Source: Hydrangea macrophylla
Taxonomy: Eukaryota > Streptophyta > Magnoliopsida > Cornales > Hydrangeaceae
DNA length: 64,000 bases
Direction: 5' to 3'
Assembly: GCA_033977485.1 (NCBI GenBank)
Contig: CM066998.1
Span: forward strand, 57,936,274-58,000,273
In this document: positions 1 through 11,117 of the stretch, in pieces
How the letters are laid out: every line of letters begins with the position of its first letter
Numbering within the stretch: the stretch's first letter is position 1
Position numbers and translations under genes: made by a program
Notes under the pieces: generated by a model
What the model was told of the DNA's origin: nothing
Database searches by the model: none
Seen by the model: the letters and a program-made list of their open reading frames with translations, nothing else

Positions 1-3000
1 TTGTGCATCGAAGGCTGAAATCACATCAGTCAGTTGATCAAGTTGCTCTGGAACCTTCTCTAAGTCAGCCTGCTAGGAAGCATAATCAGCTTCCATCTTT
101 TCAAGAGCAATCCGCATTTTCTTGATCTCTTCCAAGTGTAAGGCAGAACTTTTCATCCCAGCCTCTGCATTATCAACCATCAGGATACACTAGTTGGTTG
201 ACTCTTCTTTTTTTTTTCAAAGAACTCTTTCACATCATCTAGTTTTTAGGTTGCCTCAGCCATAGTGCTATCAATTTTCTTGAACTATTTCAAAAAATAA
301 ACTGATGATGAGGATGAAGAAGAACCAGGAAAATCATTAGAGAGCAAGGATAAGGCATTCTCAATGGCTTCCTATTGTCCCATAGCATTTCTGAAAGTCG
401 AAGAGCGTAAGGAAGCCAAAAGGCTCTTTGCCTGAAGTTCTGCCTCTATAAAAGCTGTGGTGGATTTTACTGGGCTAGGCTTTGGAGGTAAGGAGGCTGA
501 ACCAAGCCTTTGGGCTAGGGCTTGCTTGAGATTCTGAGCTTGAAGCCGAAGGTCCTTAATGTTGGAAGATAACTGAGGATCTAAAGAAGTGTGGCTCATA
601 GAATTAGCAGAAGAGCCAAGTCATGATATTGAGGAAGGAGGTTGAGGAAAAAAAGTCTTTGAACATTGAGAAATTTTGGGGAGAACATCTGGTTCATCAA
701 CAAGGTCTTTCGAAACTCTGGTAGCGCTTTGGCCAGTAAGAGGGGAAGCCTTTGGAAGGGGAGGACTTTTTAAAGAAGATGAGGAAAGCTCTGCAGTTTT
801 TGCAATCCCTAATGTTTGGATGGAGTCAGAAGAGGGCTGAGAGCTGCTCAATGCCAGTTTATCTTGCAATTTCTTCTGAGCTCGGGCTTTAAGCCGTGAC
901 TTTTTGGCTGCCTTAGGGGTTTCCTGCTGAAGGACGTGCTCAACCTCATCCTCTTCCAAGTGAATAGTATGATCAAAGGTAGTCTCTTCCAAGGAGGTTT
1001 TCTTTACCATCTTTGTGTAATCTGAGCCCTTAGTGTCCCTAGAACTACAACGGATTATAATAGAGGTAGGAGCCTTCGGGGAAACAACCTTCTTCTTAGA
1101 TGACAAGGCGGCAGCGGGGCTTGGAAAACCTGACCAAAAGAAAAGGAGCAATGAGGAAAATAACATCAAAACAAAATAAAACTTCATCTCTTGGTATCAA
1201 GCTATTAAAGAAATTTCGGACACTAGGGGGACAGACTGATTGGAAAATCCGGGAAATGCCCAAGCAGCCTGATGACTGGTTGTAGGGACACCACCAAAGG
1301 TAGTGGGTGTAAAGTGTTTAGACTGATAACCTGCTACAGTAACTCCTACAGGCACATCAGTCTGAGCTACAGGTTCCGCAATGCCAAATTCGGCCAAGGG
1401 TGGAAAAGGGTAGGTCTTTGTAACCCAATTCTTGGCAGAAGCATAAAGTTGTTGCCAGTTTAGGGTCTTGCCATGTTTTTCCGATATTCACGAGCCTTCT
1501 TTTCTACCCATTCCTTTTTTAGCCGAATTCTGATGCAACTTGCCTTCGAAATTGACTCACAAGGCTTCAGAGGATTCCATTTTAGCTTATAAAATTCTTC
1601 AAATTTGACAATGGAATCGTAATCAGCTTTGATATCAGGATCTATACCTGGGCCTCTCTTTCTTTTGCCTGTAGTCTGAACAAGTGAAGGATTAGTAGTT
1701 GATGATGGCAGCGGAGACAATGTATTGAGCAATAAATCAAAATCGCCAAAGCAGCGATCGAAATGTTTCATCCAGAAAGTATCAAAGGAAGGAGTAGATG
1801 TAGGGTGAAGAGAGAAGGACTGGAACTCAAACTGATCGAGGAGAAGTCTATTGAGTTCATCCATCTATTGAACTGATTCATAGGACTTAAAGACTGTACA
1901 AGTCAAGAAATCTGGATTGGCTGACAAGAAATTGGGATAGGGAAGTGCTTGGGTTAGACCAAATTAGCGTGCCTGATAGTTTGGAAAATAAAATTCCACG
2001 CCGCATTGGTTATTTCTCGAATTCTTTTTTGTCACTCTGTGGTGACAATCTCGAGAGACCAAGTAGTGTGCCCATAGTTTGGGGTGATCGGCTCAGAAAG
2101 GGAATCTTGAAACCAAGCCGGTCTGTACAAAGGAGGATGATAAGGTAAGAATCTATTGAGAGTAGGAGTCCTAAGGGAGAAGAAGAAGAAGCCTAAGCAC
2201 TTCGAAAACCCAAAAGGGTTGAAAGAGTATGTGGCCAAATTTTGGCCATAAACAGATGAATCAGATACAATCGTGTAAGGAGGGCTAACCTCAGGGAAAT
2301 ATAGATGGAGCTACAACTGTAGGATCCATAAAGGACTACCTCAAGTGTCCAGATTACTACTGATCAGCCTAAAACAACATCAGTAAATTTGAGCCAGGAG
2401 AAAGGGGCCTAATGCCAGAACCTGACCAGAGGCTAAAGCAAGGGCCAGTGGAAGATCTGATTTGACGACCTTGAAAGAAGGTGGGTAAGTTAAGTATCTG
2501 CTAACCCAAAAGGTAATAAGGGCAAGATACTCTGCATCAATCTAAGGACCACCATTTTTTGTGTTCTAGGATAAAAGATTGATAGCTGGTATTTTTCTCA
2601 AAACCGGAGGTGATGGGAGAAATGGGGTATACCTGTTGGGATAACAGAGCATTGATTAGGATACCAACCGGTCTTACCCCGATTAGGGAAGCTAGGTTGA
2701 GGAGAGTGGGGGACATCATCCCACAAGGAAAATGAAAAGAGTTGGTAGAAATAGACCAAAAGGCTAGAGCTGAGGAGAGAAGAGGGGTATTCATAGGTAA
2801 TGGCATGGTGGTCAATTGTATTAGGTCATAGATATGTTTCCTTTGCCATTCGTCCGATTTGGCAGGAGTAACTCTGGCCACCCAGGCTAGCCATTCCGGC
2901 AGAGGTTTTGATGGCAAGAAATGAACATCGTTGTAATTGTTCCATCTTTTCAGCAGGGGGTTAGGATGCTTAGACAAGAAAGACCATTACGGGGAAAAAG

Positions 3001-3216
3001 ATTAGAAACCCAAGGAAGGACGAACTCTTGAGCTATGCTTGGACAAAGAATGAGGGAGGCAAAGTCAGGTGAGGATGCCATTACCTGTAGGCTGACACCT
3101 TCGAAAGCAGCAGCAGCACAAAATTGTCTCAAAGATTCTTTGGCCCATGACTGAGGATTAGTGGCGATCTCCTCTGTACTAGGAGATGAAGTAGATTTTG
3201 GAGGATTTTCAGCCAT
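1..3216 (-). pseudogene. Decayed plant-mobile-domain (PMD) antisense ORF of LTR element A
   Basis: Read on the minus strand from about 3216, the frame opens with MAENPPKSTSSP and then gives a segment at 2977-2537 with FWSISTNSFHFPCGMMSPTL, a pattern typical of the plant mobile domain (aminotransferase-like, MAIN-related) proteins carried by plant transposons. Further blocks follow at 2290-2032 (YSFNPFG, YHPPLYRP), 1864-1460 and 1187-372, the last Ser/Lys-rich and probably coiled-coil. Frames change at about 2980 and again between blocks, and stops separate them, so no continuous protein is possible. The frame lies opposite to the PPT and LTR at 3640-3914. Tat-clade gypsy elements are known to carry antisense ORFs between pol and the 3' LTR, and I infer that arrangement here. 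It could instead be a host PMD gene captured by the element. The C-terminal end lies beyond the window start. Confidence 0.6.
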
Positions 3217-3639
3217 GGTAGATGAAAGAAGATTGAAGAAGGAATGAAATGATTTTGGGAAATTTAAGGCTGAGAAAACTCGAAGAAGGGTTTATATGGA
3301 AGAGGATTAGAAGGATATGGAAGGACCTTGAATGAGGATTTGTTTCAAAATTGAGATTTTCCCAAAAGATTGTGCTAATTACAAGCTAAAAGACCTAAAG
3401 ATCAGGAGGTAGGTAGTATAACGGTACAAATAGGAAGTAAATGTGGGACAGGTCACTATCTTTTCAAGAAAAGATCATCTCTATCCCTTGGGCACCATCT
3501 TATCATTCCTTAAAAAATTGGCAGTTATGGAGTCAAGGGATAAGATTGATTTCTTGAAATTCCCGTTATGATTTGGTGGACCTGTATTTAAACTAACATC
3601 CCACCAAGTTATGATTGGTCGCGCCTTTACTTGAAAGGG
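3217..3639. other. Non-coding spacer between antisense ORF and polypurine tract
   Basis: No coding frame was seen. It sits immediately 5' of the antisense PMD frame and 5' of the plus-strand polypurine tract, so it is the 3' untranslated part of element A and may hold the antisense promoter. No convincing TATA box could be assigned. Confidence 0.4.
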
Positions 3640-3653
3640 ATGTTGGGGGGCAT
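3640..3653 (+). other. Polypurine tract of element A
   Basis: A purine-rich run ATGTTGGGGGGCAT directly precedes the LTR terminus TGTTTGCACC. Element B at the right end of the window has the same junction on the minus strand (GGCCAGGGGGGCAAT then TGTTTGCACC), so the two elements share a PPT/LTR type. Confidence 0.7.
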
Positions 3654-3914
3654 TGTTTGCACCACAAAATAATATTAAAAGTAGGGTTCACCAAATCCTA
3701 GGGAGAATAACATGTGGAATGTGTACGAAGGTAGCCTGATGGAGAAAGCAGGCTGATTCAACATAACAACTCTATAATCGAGTACACGTGCCACGTCAGT
3801 GGCAGGACAGTTATTGGCGGTTGTTTTAAATTAAGTAAATGACACGTGTGATACAAAGCGGTAACAAGTGTGATCATAGATGAAGCCCATTATTCCGACT
3901 CAGGGAGATAGTGG
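3654..3914 (+). mobile_element. LTR of element A, first part (U3)
   Basis: It starts TGTTTGCACCAC after the PPT and runs to the insertion point of solo LTR C. The target duplication AGTGG (3910-3914) is repeated at 8332-8336, where the LTR resumes. The termini match those of element B, but the rest is too divergent to align by eye. Confidence 0.6.
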
Positions 3915-5099
3915 TGTAATACCCTTAAAAATTAGAAAATACAGAAATGGATCCCGGGATTTATCTCCGTACTTCTGAGTCATTTCAGTAATGATTTCTG
4001 TAGCCTGTATTAATATTAATATACACATATATATATATATATATATATTTGATGGCGTTCAAGACTTATGGTACTCAAAGAATTCGTATCGCTTTATTAA
4101 TGTGATGCCCGACCCCCATATATTAATATTGTATTTTAATAATTGCTATCGTTAACATATAGCTATAGTTATTTAATTAATCGTAGTCTTTAAGGTTTAT
4201 AACAGTAAGACAGTATATATTCGTTGTAGCGTAATATTATAATAATAAGTTATATTATATTTTCATTGTCCCTTAATTTATAACTATAGATTATTTTAAA
4301 ATATTCGTGTCGTTAATTTTTATAACTATAGGTTATAAAATATTTTGTAGTCGCTGGTTAATAATAAATATAGATTATTTTAATAATCATATCCTCTAAG
4401 TTTTATAACAATAGGATATTCATATATTCGTTGTCACTTAGTTTAATAACTATAGGTTATATCGTATAGTAATATTTTAATATTATTCGCCGTCACTTAA
4501 TATTTTAATATTATAGGTTATACTATTATTCGGCCCCGATGTCGTTTTAATTTTGTAAGTTGTAATCATTATTTATATTTTGATTTTATTATCGACGTAT
4601 TTTATTTTAACCCCGAACGATCATTAAACTCAGACTGTATATTAGACCCGGACTGACTACGCACACGAACCCGTAAAATCTGTGTAGAAATTAGACTGTA
4701 GAGCACGTGATTCAAATGACGACCCAACTACACATTTATGGTAATAGGAATCTTACCCAAAATATATTTTGTACTACCCAAACCACCTTAAATCTATTGG
4801 GTATTTTCCTACCCAAAACCCCCCTATATCCATTGGACAACTATTCCCAAACACACCTTAACCCACCGGATCTCCACCCTCACCCTCAACCGTCGGCACC
4901 CTCCCCTATTTCCCCCTCAAATCCATCCAAATCAACCTATCACCCATGCACACCACCCCATGTCCTTCACTGCCACCCACGCCCCCTCATTAACCCACTC
5001 TGCCCACTTAGACCACAAGGCACTCCACACACCCACACATTAGTACATAGGTATGTGTAGTAGGTTATATTATATGAAATCTATTTATGTACTGTGTGT

Positions 5100-5470
5100 A
5101 TATTATATATTATATATCTGTGCATGTGTGTAATATATATATTATATATATAGAGAGAGAGTTACCCGAGAATAAGAGTGGAAAGAAGAGAAACAAAAAT
5201 AAAACCCACACCTCCCAACCTCACTGCCTCACCCCCTCACTCTCTGCTTCATATCACACACACACACACAAACCACACATTGCTGCCCAGAAAGAAGAGA
5301 GAGAGAGCTAGAGAGAGAGACCACCGAAGGTTAGAGGGAGAGAGACGCCGGAACCGAGCCGAGGCCGAACCAAGGCAGGTAAAGCCGCACACCCTCTCTG
5401 TACTTTCTATATACACACAGACCCTTACACATTCACACGCACACCCGGGACAGACCTTAGAAGCACCAAC
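5100..5470 (+). promoter_or_regulatory. Probable promoter/leader of LTR C
   Basis: A run of TATATA boxes (5100-5150) is followed by GAGAGAG tracts (5151-5160, 5298-5345) and CA-rich DNA. The same order of TATA-like, GA and CA/GT tracts appears in LTR M (50530-50640), which suggests a promoter and transcribed leader. The transcription start cannot be placed from sequence alone. Confidence 0.3.
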
Positions 5471-7330
5471 CATGGCCGGACCACAATGAACGCTCGTACG
5501 AGCTCGGGTTATCGGACCGTCATCAAAACCCGCAAAAGTAATGCCAAAATGACCCTAACGACCCCCTTCAGACCCTCGATGAACGGCTCGAAGCTTGGGT
5601 CGCGTTTGGACGGCCTACGGTTCGATTATTCTCTTTTGGTCGTGACTGTTTTTTCCCCCGTACGGACAGACCGTTAAGAGGTAGCCTTCAAGACCTATAC
5701 CGTTGGATTGGTCTCATCGAGGCACTCGATTTCGACATAAAGTTTGCGTATTTTGGTTAAAAATTTAGGGAGTTATGGTGATTTGAAATTTGTGTGAAAT
5801 ATGTGTATATGCGTTATGTATATATATATATATATATATACCACGATCAGAATTCGTGGGAGGAAGAAGAGGAGGTATAAGAGATTTTCTATGGCGTAAT
5901 TATGTAGTATATTTGTACGGTATGTATTGGTTAGTAAAAGTGTTTTAATTAGTTAAATAATAATTATAAAGTATAATCAACATGTTTTAATTTATGCAAA
6001 TATTAGTAAATAATATTTTATATATTCTGAAATTATTTTAGTAACATTAAATATATTAAATATTTATTTTAGATTAAAAATAAATAATAAATGCTAGTTT
6101 GATTTTGTGATGAAATAGATAATAAACATCTATTAACCATTTTTAAAATCTAGGAAATTTTAGTGTTAATCTAAAGATCAAATATCATTGTTTTATAAAT
6201 TTATTTATTTATAAAACCCAAACTTTAGTATTTATATATTATGGTCATTATTATTTGGACTTCAATAAATAATAAATGTTAGTATATTCAATAAACAAAT
6301 AGATATTAAATATCTATCGACTATTTTAAATGTTAGTAAATAACAATTATTATTTTAAAGGTATTTGAGCCTTAATTATAATTTATTAAATTATAAAATT
6401 GTATTCCGGATATTTCAATAATTGATAATGAGCCGTTTAACCATTGTTTAAATTATTTTAAATACCAAACGAGCTCCGAAAATTTATGACAATAATACTA
6501 GAAGCTCATTTTGGTGCCTAGTATTTATAAAAATATTCCTAAGGATCAAATATCTTCCTACAATATATTTTATAATTATAGGACTCATACGTCTATTGTT
6601 ATGAGAATTAGAACTTCAATAATTCATAGAAAATAAACCGTAGCTCAGAAAAATACGCGGTCAGCTCCTAGAGTCTTAGAATAATGTCTAGAAGATCCCC
6701 TTAAAGTTTGGTGACCTTTCGACACGGTCCAAAATACAGCTTATCTCTAGGGCCCAAACTGGTATAGAAAACTCAGCCTTTTATGCGACTGACTCCGATT
6801 TGAGTCTAGTCAATGGCGTTGGACTCAGAACGATGTCTAGATCATCATGTTGAGGTTTAGAAACCCACCCGGCACAATCACCATTATGCCCTTGATTCTA
6901 GTACATTTATTAATCAACATTCTATGAATTTACATACTTTGTAGGAACCACCGCTACGTTTGTTTCTACGCACCCGCATCGAGGTGAGTCGTCCTAACTC
7001 ACTTGGTATATTATAGAATTATTCTTGTGGGTATACCAGTACGTCCTGAGTGGACGAAGCTGATAAGTACGATTTATGTAAATGTTGAGATTCCTACTTA
7101 TATGATGAACGCATGTTAGTCAACTACACTCCATGCTTAGTTAATATTCGTTGATATTCTTGTTTATCATGATTCCGTTTATACAGTCACATGAAAATTC
7201 ATATGAACATGGTTGAGTCACGATGTCAATGTTGACGTCTGCATGGTCAGTCACGGGGACTAACCCAATCATATCAATATATACATTGTGTGGACCGCAA
7301 TGGTCTGAGTGGTACAGTCAAGTAAATGGG

Positions 7331-7652
7331 AACAACAATGAAACTGCTATAGGGCCCTGGTAGGCGACGATAGCCAGAGTTTCCATTGAAATTATTGAAG
7401 TTATGCATGGATTGATGATTGATACGCTATAGGGCCCTGTTAGACGACGATAGCAATGTATCCATCAGAATACAATAGTTACCTTTCAAATGCTATAGGG
7501 CCCTGCTAGGCGACGATAGCGCTGTAACTATTCTATTCTCCTGGCAAGGTCACGAGGACCTAAGAGTACAATGATTACACTCTTTATTTTAAAACCAAAA
7601 ACTGCTATAGGGCCCTGCTAGGCGACGATAGCAACGTAATCATCCTACTCTG
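7331..7652 (+). repeat. Four-unit hairpin array with conserved core and unit-specific complementary arms
   Basis: A 29-bp core starting GCTATAGGGCCCTG and ending GACGATAGC occurs at 7346-7374, 7426-7454, 7492-7520 and 7604-7632. Each core sits between its own inverted-repeat arms. Unit 1 has CAATGAAACT against AGTTTCCATTG. Unit 2 has GATTGATAC against GTATCCATC. Unit 3 has AGAATACAATAGTTAC against GTAACTATTCTATTCT (15 of 16 pair). Unit 4 has AGAGTACAATGATTAC against GTAATCATCCTACTCT (14 of 16 pair). The arm sequences differ between units while pairing is kept. The core can also form its own short stem (GCTAT with ATAGC). Spacing is 80, 66 and 112 bp, so this is not a simple tandem repeat. Function unknown; a transcribed RNA structure is one possibility. 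Confidence 0.85.
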
Positions 7653-8336
7653 AGCTAACGGCGTTACACTGGTAATGTAACAAGTCACATGAGTCAGTTG
7701 TGGCGTCTGTGGTCGAGTAAAGTCGAATATATCGATGGTGCATCGTGTCGTATCTCATTCATATTATCATGTCATAAATCATACGTATTGAGAGAATGCT
7801 TATCAAATATTCAAGTTCGAGATATTCGTTGTACTTGTATATTATTGTTTGTATTAGGAGTGATCGGTTAGGTCAACTCACTTAGCTTCAAAAGCTAACG
7901 GCTCTCCTTCATGCCCTGGACATATCACGTCTAGATTTCACAGGTGACGACTATCAAGATGAGGTCTATCCCAAAGGGACACGACAGATCGATGTACAAG
8001 TTGAAGCAAAGGATTCCGATATTGTTGCATTTAGAATTACTTAGTTTGGTTCATTGTGTTCTATCTGAGGTAATACTTTAGATATGTATTGTATATAGAC
8101 CGCCCTAGACTGCCTTATAGGTATTTTATTTAGACTCATGATGTAATAACTAGATCCCAGACACTTGAGTTCTATTGAAGAATACCAATAGATGTTTTTA
8201 TGCTTCCGCCTACTCTGTTAATCATGTGTAGACTTAGAAAAGACAATCAGTTAATGTAACTCGTCATTCCCTATGGGTCCAGAAAGGAAATTTTAAATTT
8301 TCCCTATTTTTGGCTACTCCGGGGCGTGACAAGTGG

Positions 8337-8719
8337 GCAATTTCTCAGTACATGGGCAGTAGTTATCACTACTGTTACCTATTTAAAGTGACGAAGGAAC
8401 AAGAAGAAGGGTTCCCGGAGATCAAGAATACTTAGCACATTTTCATACTTTGCATTATATACTTCCTTCATCTTTAATTGTCAGTTTACTAGGAGTAGCT
8501 TTGTACTTAGACCACAATTAGAAGACGAGATTACCACTTCTGATTGTACTTTGTTTTGTTCAATGGAATTCACGTTCTATTTTCTTTAACTAGTCTCTGT
8601 TTTCTTCACATCCCAAGTCCTTGATCTTTGGTTAAGGCAATCTGAACCTATTTAGAGAAATCTTGTTCCTCTGTTTCTCTACTCATCTGATTCGTCAAAT
8701 TGTTCACTTCAAGAGGACA
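8337..8719 (+). mobile_element. LTR of element A, second part (promoter, R, U5)
   Basis: Sequence resumes after the second AGTGG. A TATTTAAA box at 8380-8387 is a plausible core promoter. The segment ends in AGAGGACA at 8719, followed six bases later by TGGCACGCCC, the same PBS core used by element B. Total LTR length without the insertion would be about 0.64 kb. The 3' end is inferred only from the PBS-like match. Confidence 0.45.
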
Positions 8720-8725
8720 TTTGTC

Positions 8726-8735
8726 TGGCACGCCC
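8726..8735 (+). other. PBS-like motif after LTR A
   Basis: TGGCACGCCC is identical to the first ten bases of the primer-binding site of element B (63388-63406). Here it follows an LTR that is itself preceded by a PPT, which would be unexpected for a simple 3' LTR. The match is short and may be chance. Confidence 0.35.
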
Positions 8736-9803
8736 TCACTTTAACACTTTTATATTTTCTGCCATACATTATCGAACTGATACATGAATCGCATAGTATC
8801 TAACATCATCACATTAATCCATTATTCTTAATCATACTTATCTTTGTTGTCACATTATCCCTGATCAATCCATAATCGCATAATGAAAGTCCGAATCAAG
8901 AATCGAACAATCGAAACCTTAATCTAATAAACAAAAGGAACTAATCATGTTCTTCAAAGTTCGATCGATTGAAACCATTTAAATCGATTGAGAAAAATAA
9001 CGTTCAAGCTATCAAAGTCCATTCGATCTATTGAACTTTTGATTGATTGAACTCTGTTCAATCGCTCGAGAGTCATCTTCTCCAGAGGTTCTAAATAGTA
9101 AACGTTCAGAAGTGTTAGGGCGTGTTTGGGTCTATTTATTTTCATCAAAAACTCATAAAACATCATATTAAAGGTACCAAGTGAGTTTAGAACTCACCGA
9201 ACGTCGTAAAGGCTTGTTTGGTAAGGTTTTGAGCTCCAAGCTTTAATGGCTCCTCATCCTCTGTCCTTCTCTGTCTCGTCTTTACTCTCTCTGTCTGTTC
9301 TTCTTCTCCTCCTTCTTCTCTATCTACCTCTCTCTCTCAGAGTGTATAAATAAGTGTACGTGTGTGTATATATATGAGTGTGTAATGTGTATAAAACAAT
9401 ATATATCTCTCCTCCCAACTCTCTAGGTTTGCAAACACACACCAACACACGAGCACAATGTATATATAGGGGGGGGGGGGGGGGGGGGCAGGTGGCTGTG
9501 TTTGTGTGAAACCTGGAATTTCTGATAATCACAAGTTTGATCGATTGAAGTGGTTTGATTGATCGAGAGCAGATCGGCCAGTTTTGATCGATTGAAAAGG
9601 GGTTTGATTGATTGATGTGGGGAACACGTAATAAATTCATGTTGGCAAGGTTTCGATCACTTGAAAGAGGTCCGATCAATCGAAGAAAGAAATTCTCGAT
9701 CGCTTGAGAGCACTTCGATCGATTGAAAGTGAAACTTCATGTATGGTCAAGGGAAGTGTATAGAATCTTATGTGTTATTATACCATCCAAAAATGTAGGA
9801 TAT
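8736..9803. other. Unassigned repeat-derived segment with TCGATTGA motif clusters
   Basis: No gene was found. Two clusters of TCGATCGATTGA-like motifs lie at 8955-9110 and 9538-9735. The segment ends GGATATTACA at about 9805, whose complement TGTAATATCC looks like a gypsy LTR start on the minus strand. TGTCAC at 8849 could be the other end, but no target duplication was found. It truncates the 3' LTR of element D. A minus-oriented solo LTR is one reading. Confidence 0.3.
9469..9488 (+). repeat. G20 homopolymer
   Basis: Twenty consecutive G follow TATATATA. The exact length is doubtful because long homopolymers are prone to sequencing and assembly error. It could form G-quadruplex structures. 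Confidence 0.8.
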
Positions 9804-10446
9804 TACATATAATGCCACAATTAAACACATATATAAGCATATGTAATCGCAGAATTCCTAGGTTAATGACTCACTCGGACCCGAAGACCTTTCCCATCGC
9901 CCCCACGGTCCCTTCCATTCCGTGGACATCTGTTCTTATAACGGATTTCTTCCTCTTCACCTCTCTTATTTCACCACAATGAGCCTTACCCCCATTCATT
10001 CATTGACCACTTAAAACATAGACAAATAATCACATAAGCTTATAATTTCTCTGCAAGCTACATGCAAATTCCATTTCCAGCCCTTACATGTATCCTAAAG
10101 CTTAAATTTAGCAATTCTAGTTATTAATTGTACCATCAAACATGTAATTCACTTACAAGCCTTGGGTTAGAAAACTCATCGTAGCCGATTTTTATCAAAC
10201 TAAGCTAGAAAGTGCAGAATTTTCCCAAATTTCAACCCAATTCTCACTCTGGAGTAAATCCTATACGTTTTCGGCAAATAGCATGTCATCGATTAAAACA
10301 AGTCACTAAAATTTGAAGATAAAAACAGAATTGAAAGGTATAAAAATGATCGTCTCACCTCCACGAGTCCAAATATGGCTTTGGTTCGCGAATCGATCGA
10401 ACGAACGATAGTGACGGAACGGTGAATTAATGGCATCGGAGCCTTC

Positions 10447-10500
<54 letters not shown>

Positions 10501-11070
10501 TCCCTGGACTATTTTATTTTCTTTTAATTAAGAGACACGATAGGTGTCTTTTCCTCACACTTACCATGGCTGACTCATGTCACTATTTATATTTAGCTCC
10601 CCCAAAGTTCTAGGTTCGATTATGAAACCCCCAACCAGTCCACTAACTACCCAATTATCCAAATGGGTATTTGTCTAAGTTCCGTATGGGTCCAAAATAT
10701 GGTCCCAAATAATTTATGAAGTTGATATCATACCTACTAATTATGAACCTTTTCATTTATGCCTTTATATGGGTATCCAAACTGGTACCAAAAGCTATCA
10801 CACATATAACAATATATAATATAAAAATATTTTAAATATGCACTCATTTAATCATATGAAATGCATCTAATCATTTAAATGCGAATTCATATTATCGGGT
10901 CCCTTCACTGGGTCCCAATCATTACATGTCCCTCCTCACCGGGGACTTTCCAACTGTATCCTTCACTGGACACCTTTCACTGGCGAGTCCAAAGCCTTCC
11001 CTTAACCCATAATATACACTAATTATATTAATTAATGAATACTAATATGATAAGTAAGGGTACGGGTGCA
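9804..11070 (-). mobile_element. 3' LTR of gypsy element D (truncated)
   Basis: From about 9804 this matches 16476-17730 (shared blocks such as AATCGCAGAATTCCT and GACTCACTCGGACCC), with many substitutions and small indels. On the minus strand it begins TGCACCCGTACCC at 11070, next to the PPT. A (CT)n tract at 10440-10495 corresponds to one at 17132-17172. The distal roughly 700 bp present in the 5' LTR is missing, cut by the segment at 8736-9803, so no TSD can be read. Confidence 0.75.
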
Positions 11071-11117
11071 TTTCTCCCTCCCTAAAAGGATGCTTGGTCC
11101 CCAAACTTACTCTTACA
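11071..11117 (-). other. Polypurine tract of element D
   Basis: On the minus strand a purine-rich run (CCTTTTAGGGAGGGAGAAA) directly precedes the LTR start. It lies just after the chromodomain end, as expected for a chromovirus. Confidence 0.65.

Larger units (their letters stand above)
3915..8331 (+). mobile_element. Solo LTR C, 4.4 kb, Ty3/gypsy type
   Basis: It begins TGTAATACCC and ends GGGGCGTGACA, the usual termini of long-LTR plant gypsy elements. It is flanked by a perfect 5-bp duplication AGTGG (3910-3914 and 8332-8336). No PBS, PPT, gag or pol motif was seen, so this is a solo LTR left by recombination, or a very large LTR derivative. Inside, from left to right, are AT-rich DNA with (TA)n at 4025-4050, a CA- and GA-rich probable leader at about 5100-5470, long AT-rich low-complexity DNA (5900-6900), and a hairpin array at 7331-7652. 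Short ORFs here (for example 4707-5060) have low-complexity composition and are not genes. Orientation is taken from the termini. Confidence 0.8.

Noticed and set aside
4707..5060. 117-codon ORF in solo LTR C
   Set aside because: Low-complexity Pro/His/Thr composition from CCA-rich DNA, no domain, and inside an LTR.
7346..7632. CRISPR-like interpretation of the 29-bp repeats
   Set aside because: Eukaryotic context, four copies, irregular spacing, and spacers that are complementary arms rather than unique protospacers.
8849..9805. Complete solo LTR in the minus orientation
   Set aside because: Ends look plausible, but no matching 5-bp duplication was found, so it was left as an unassigned segment.
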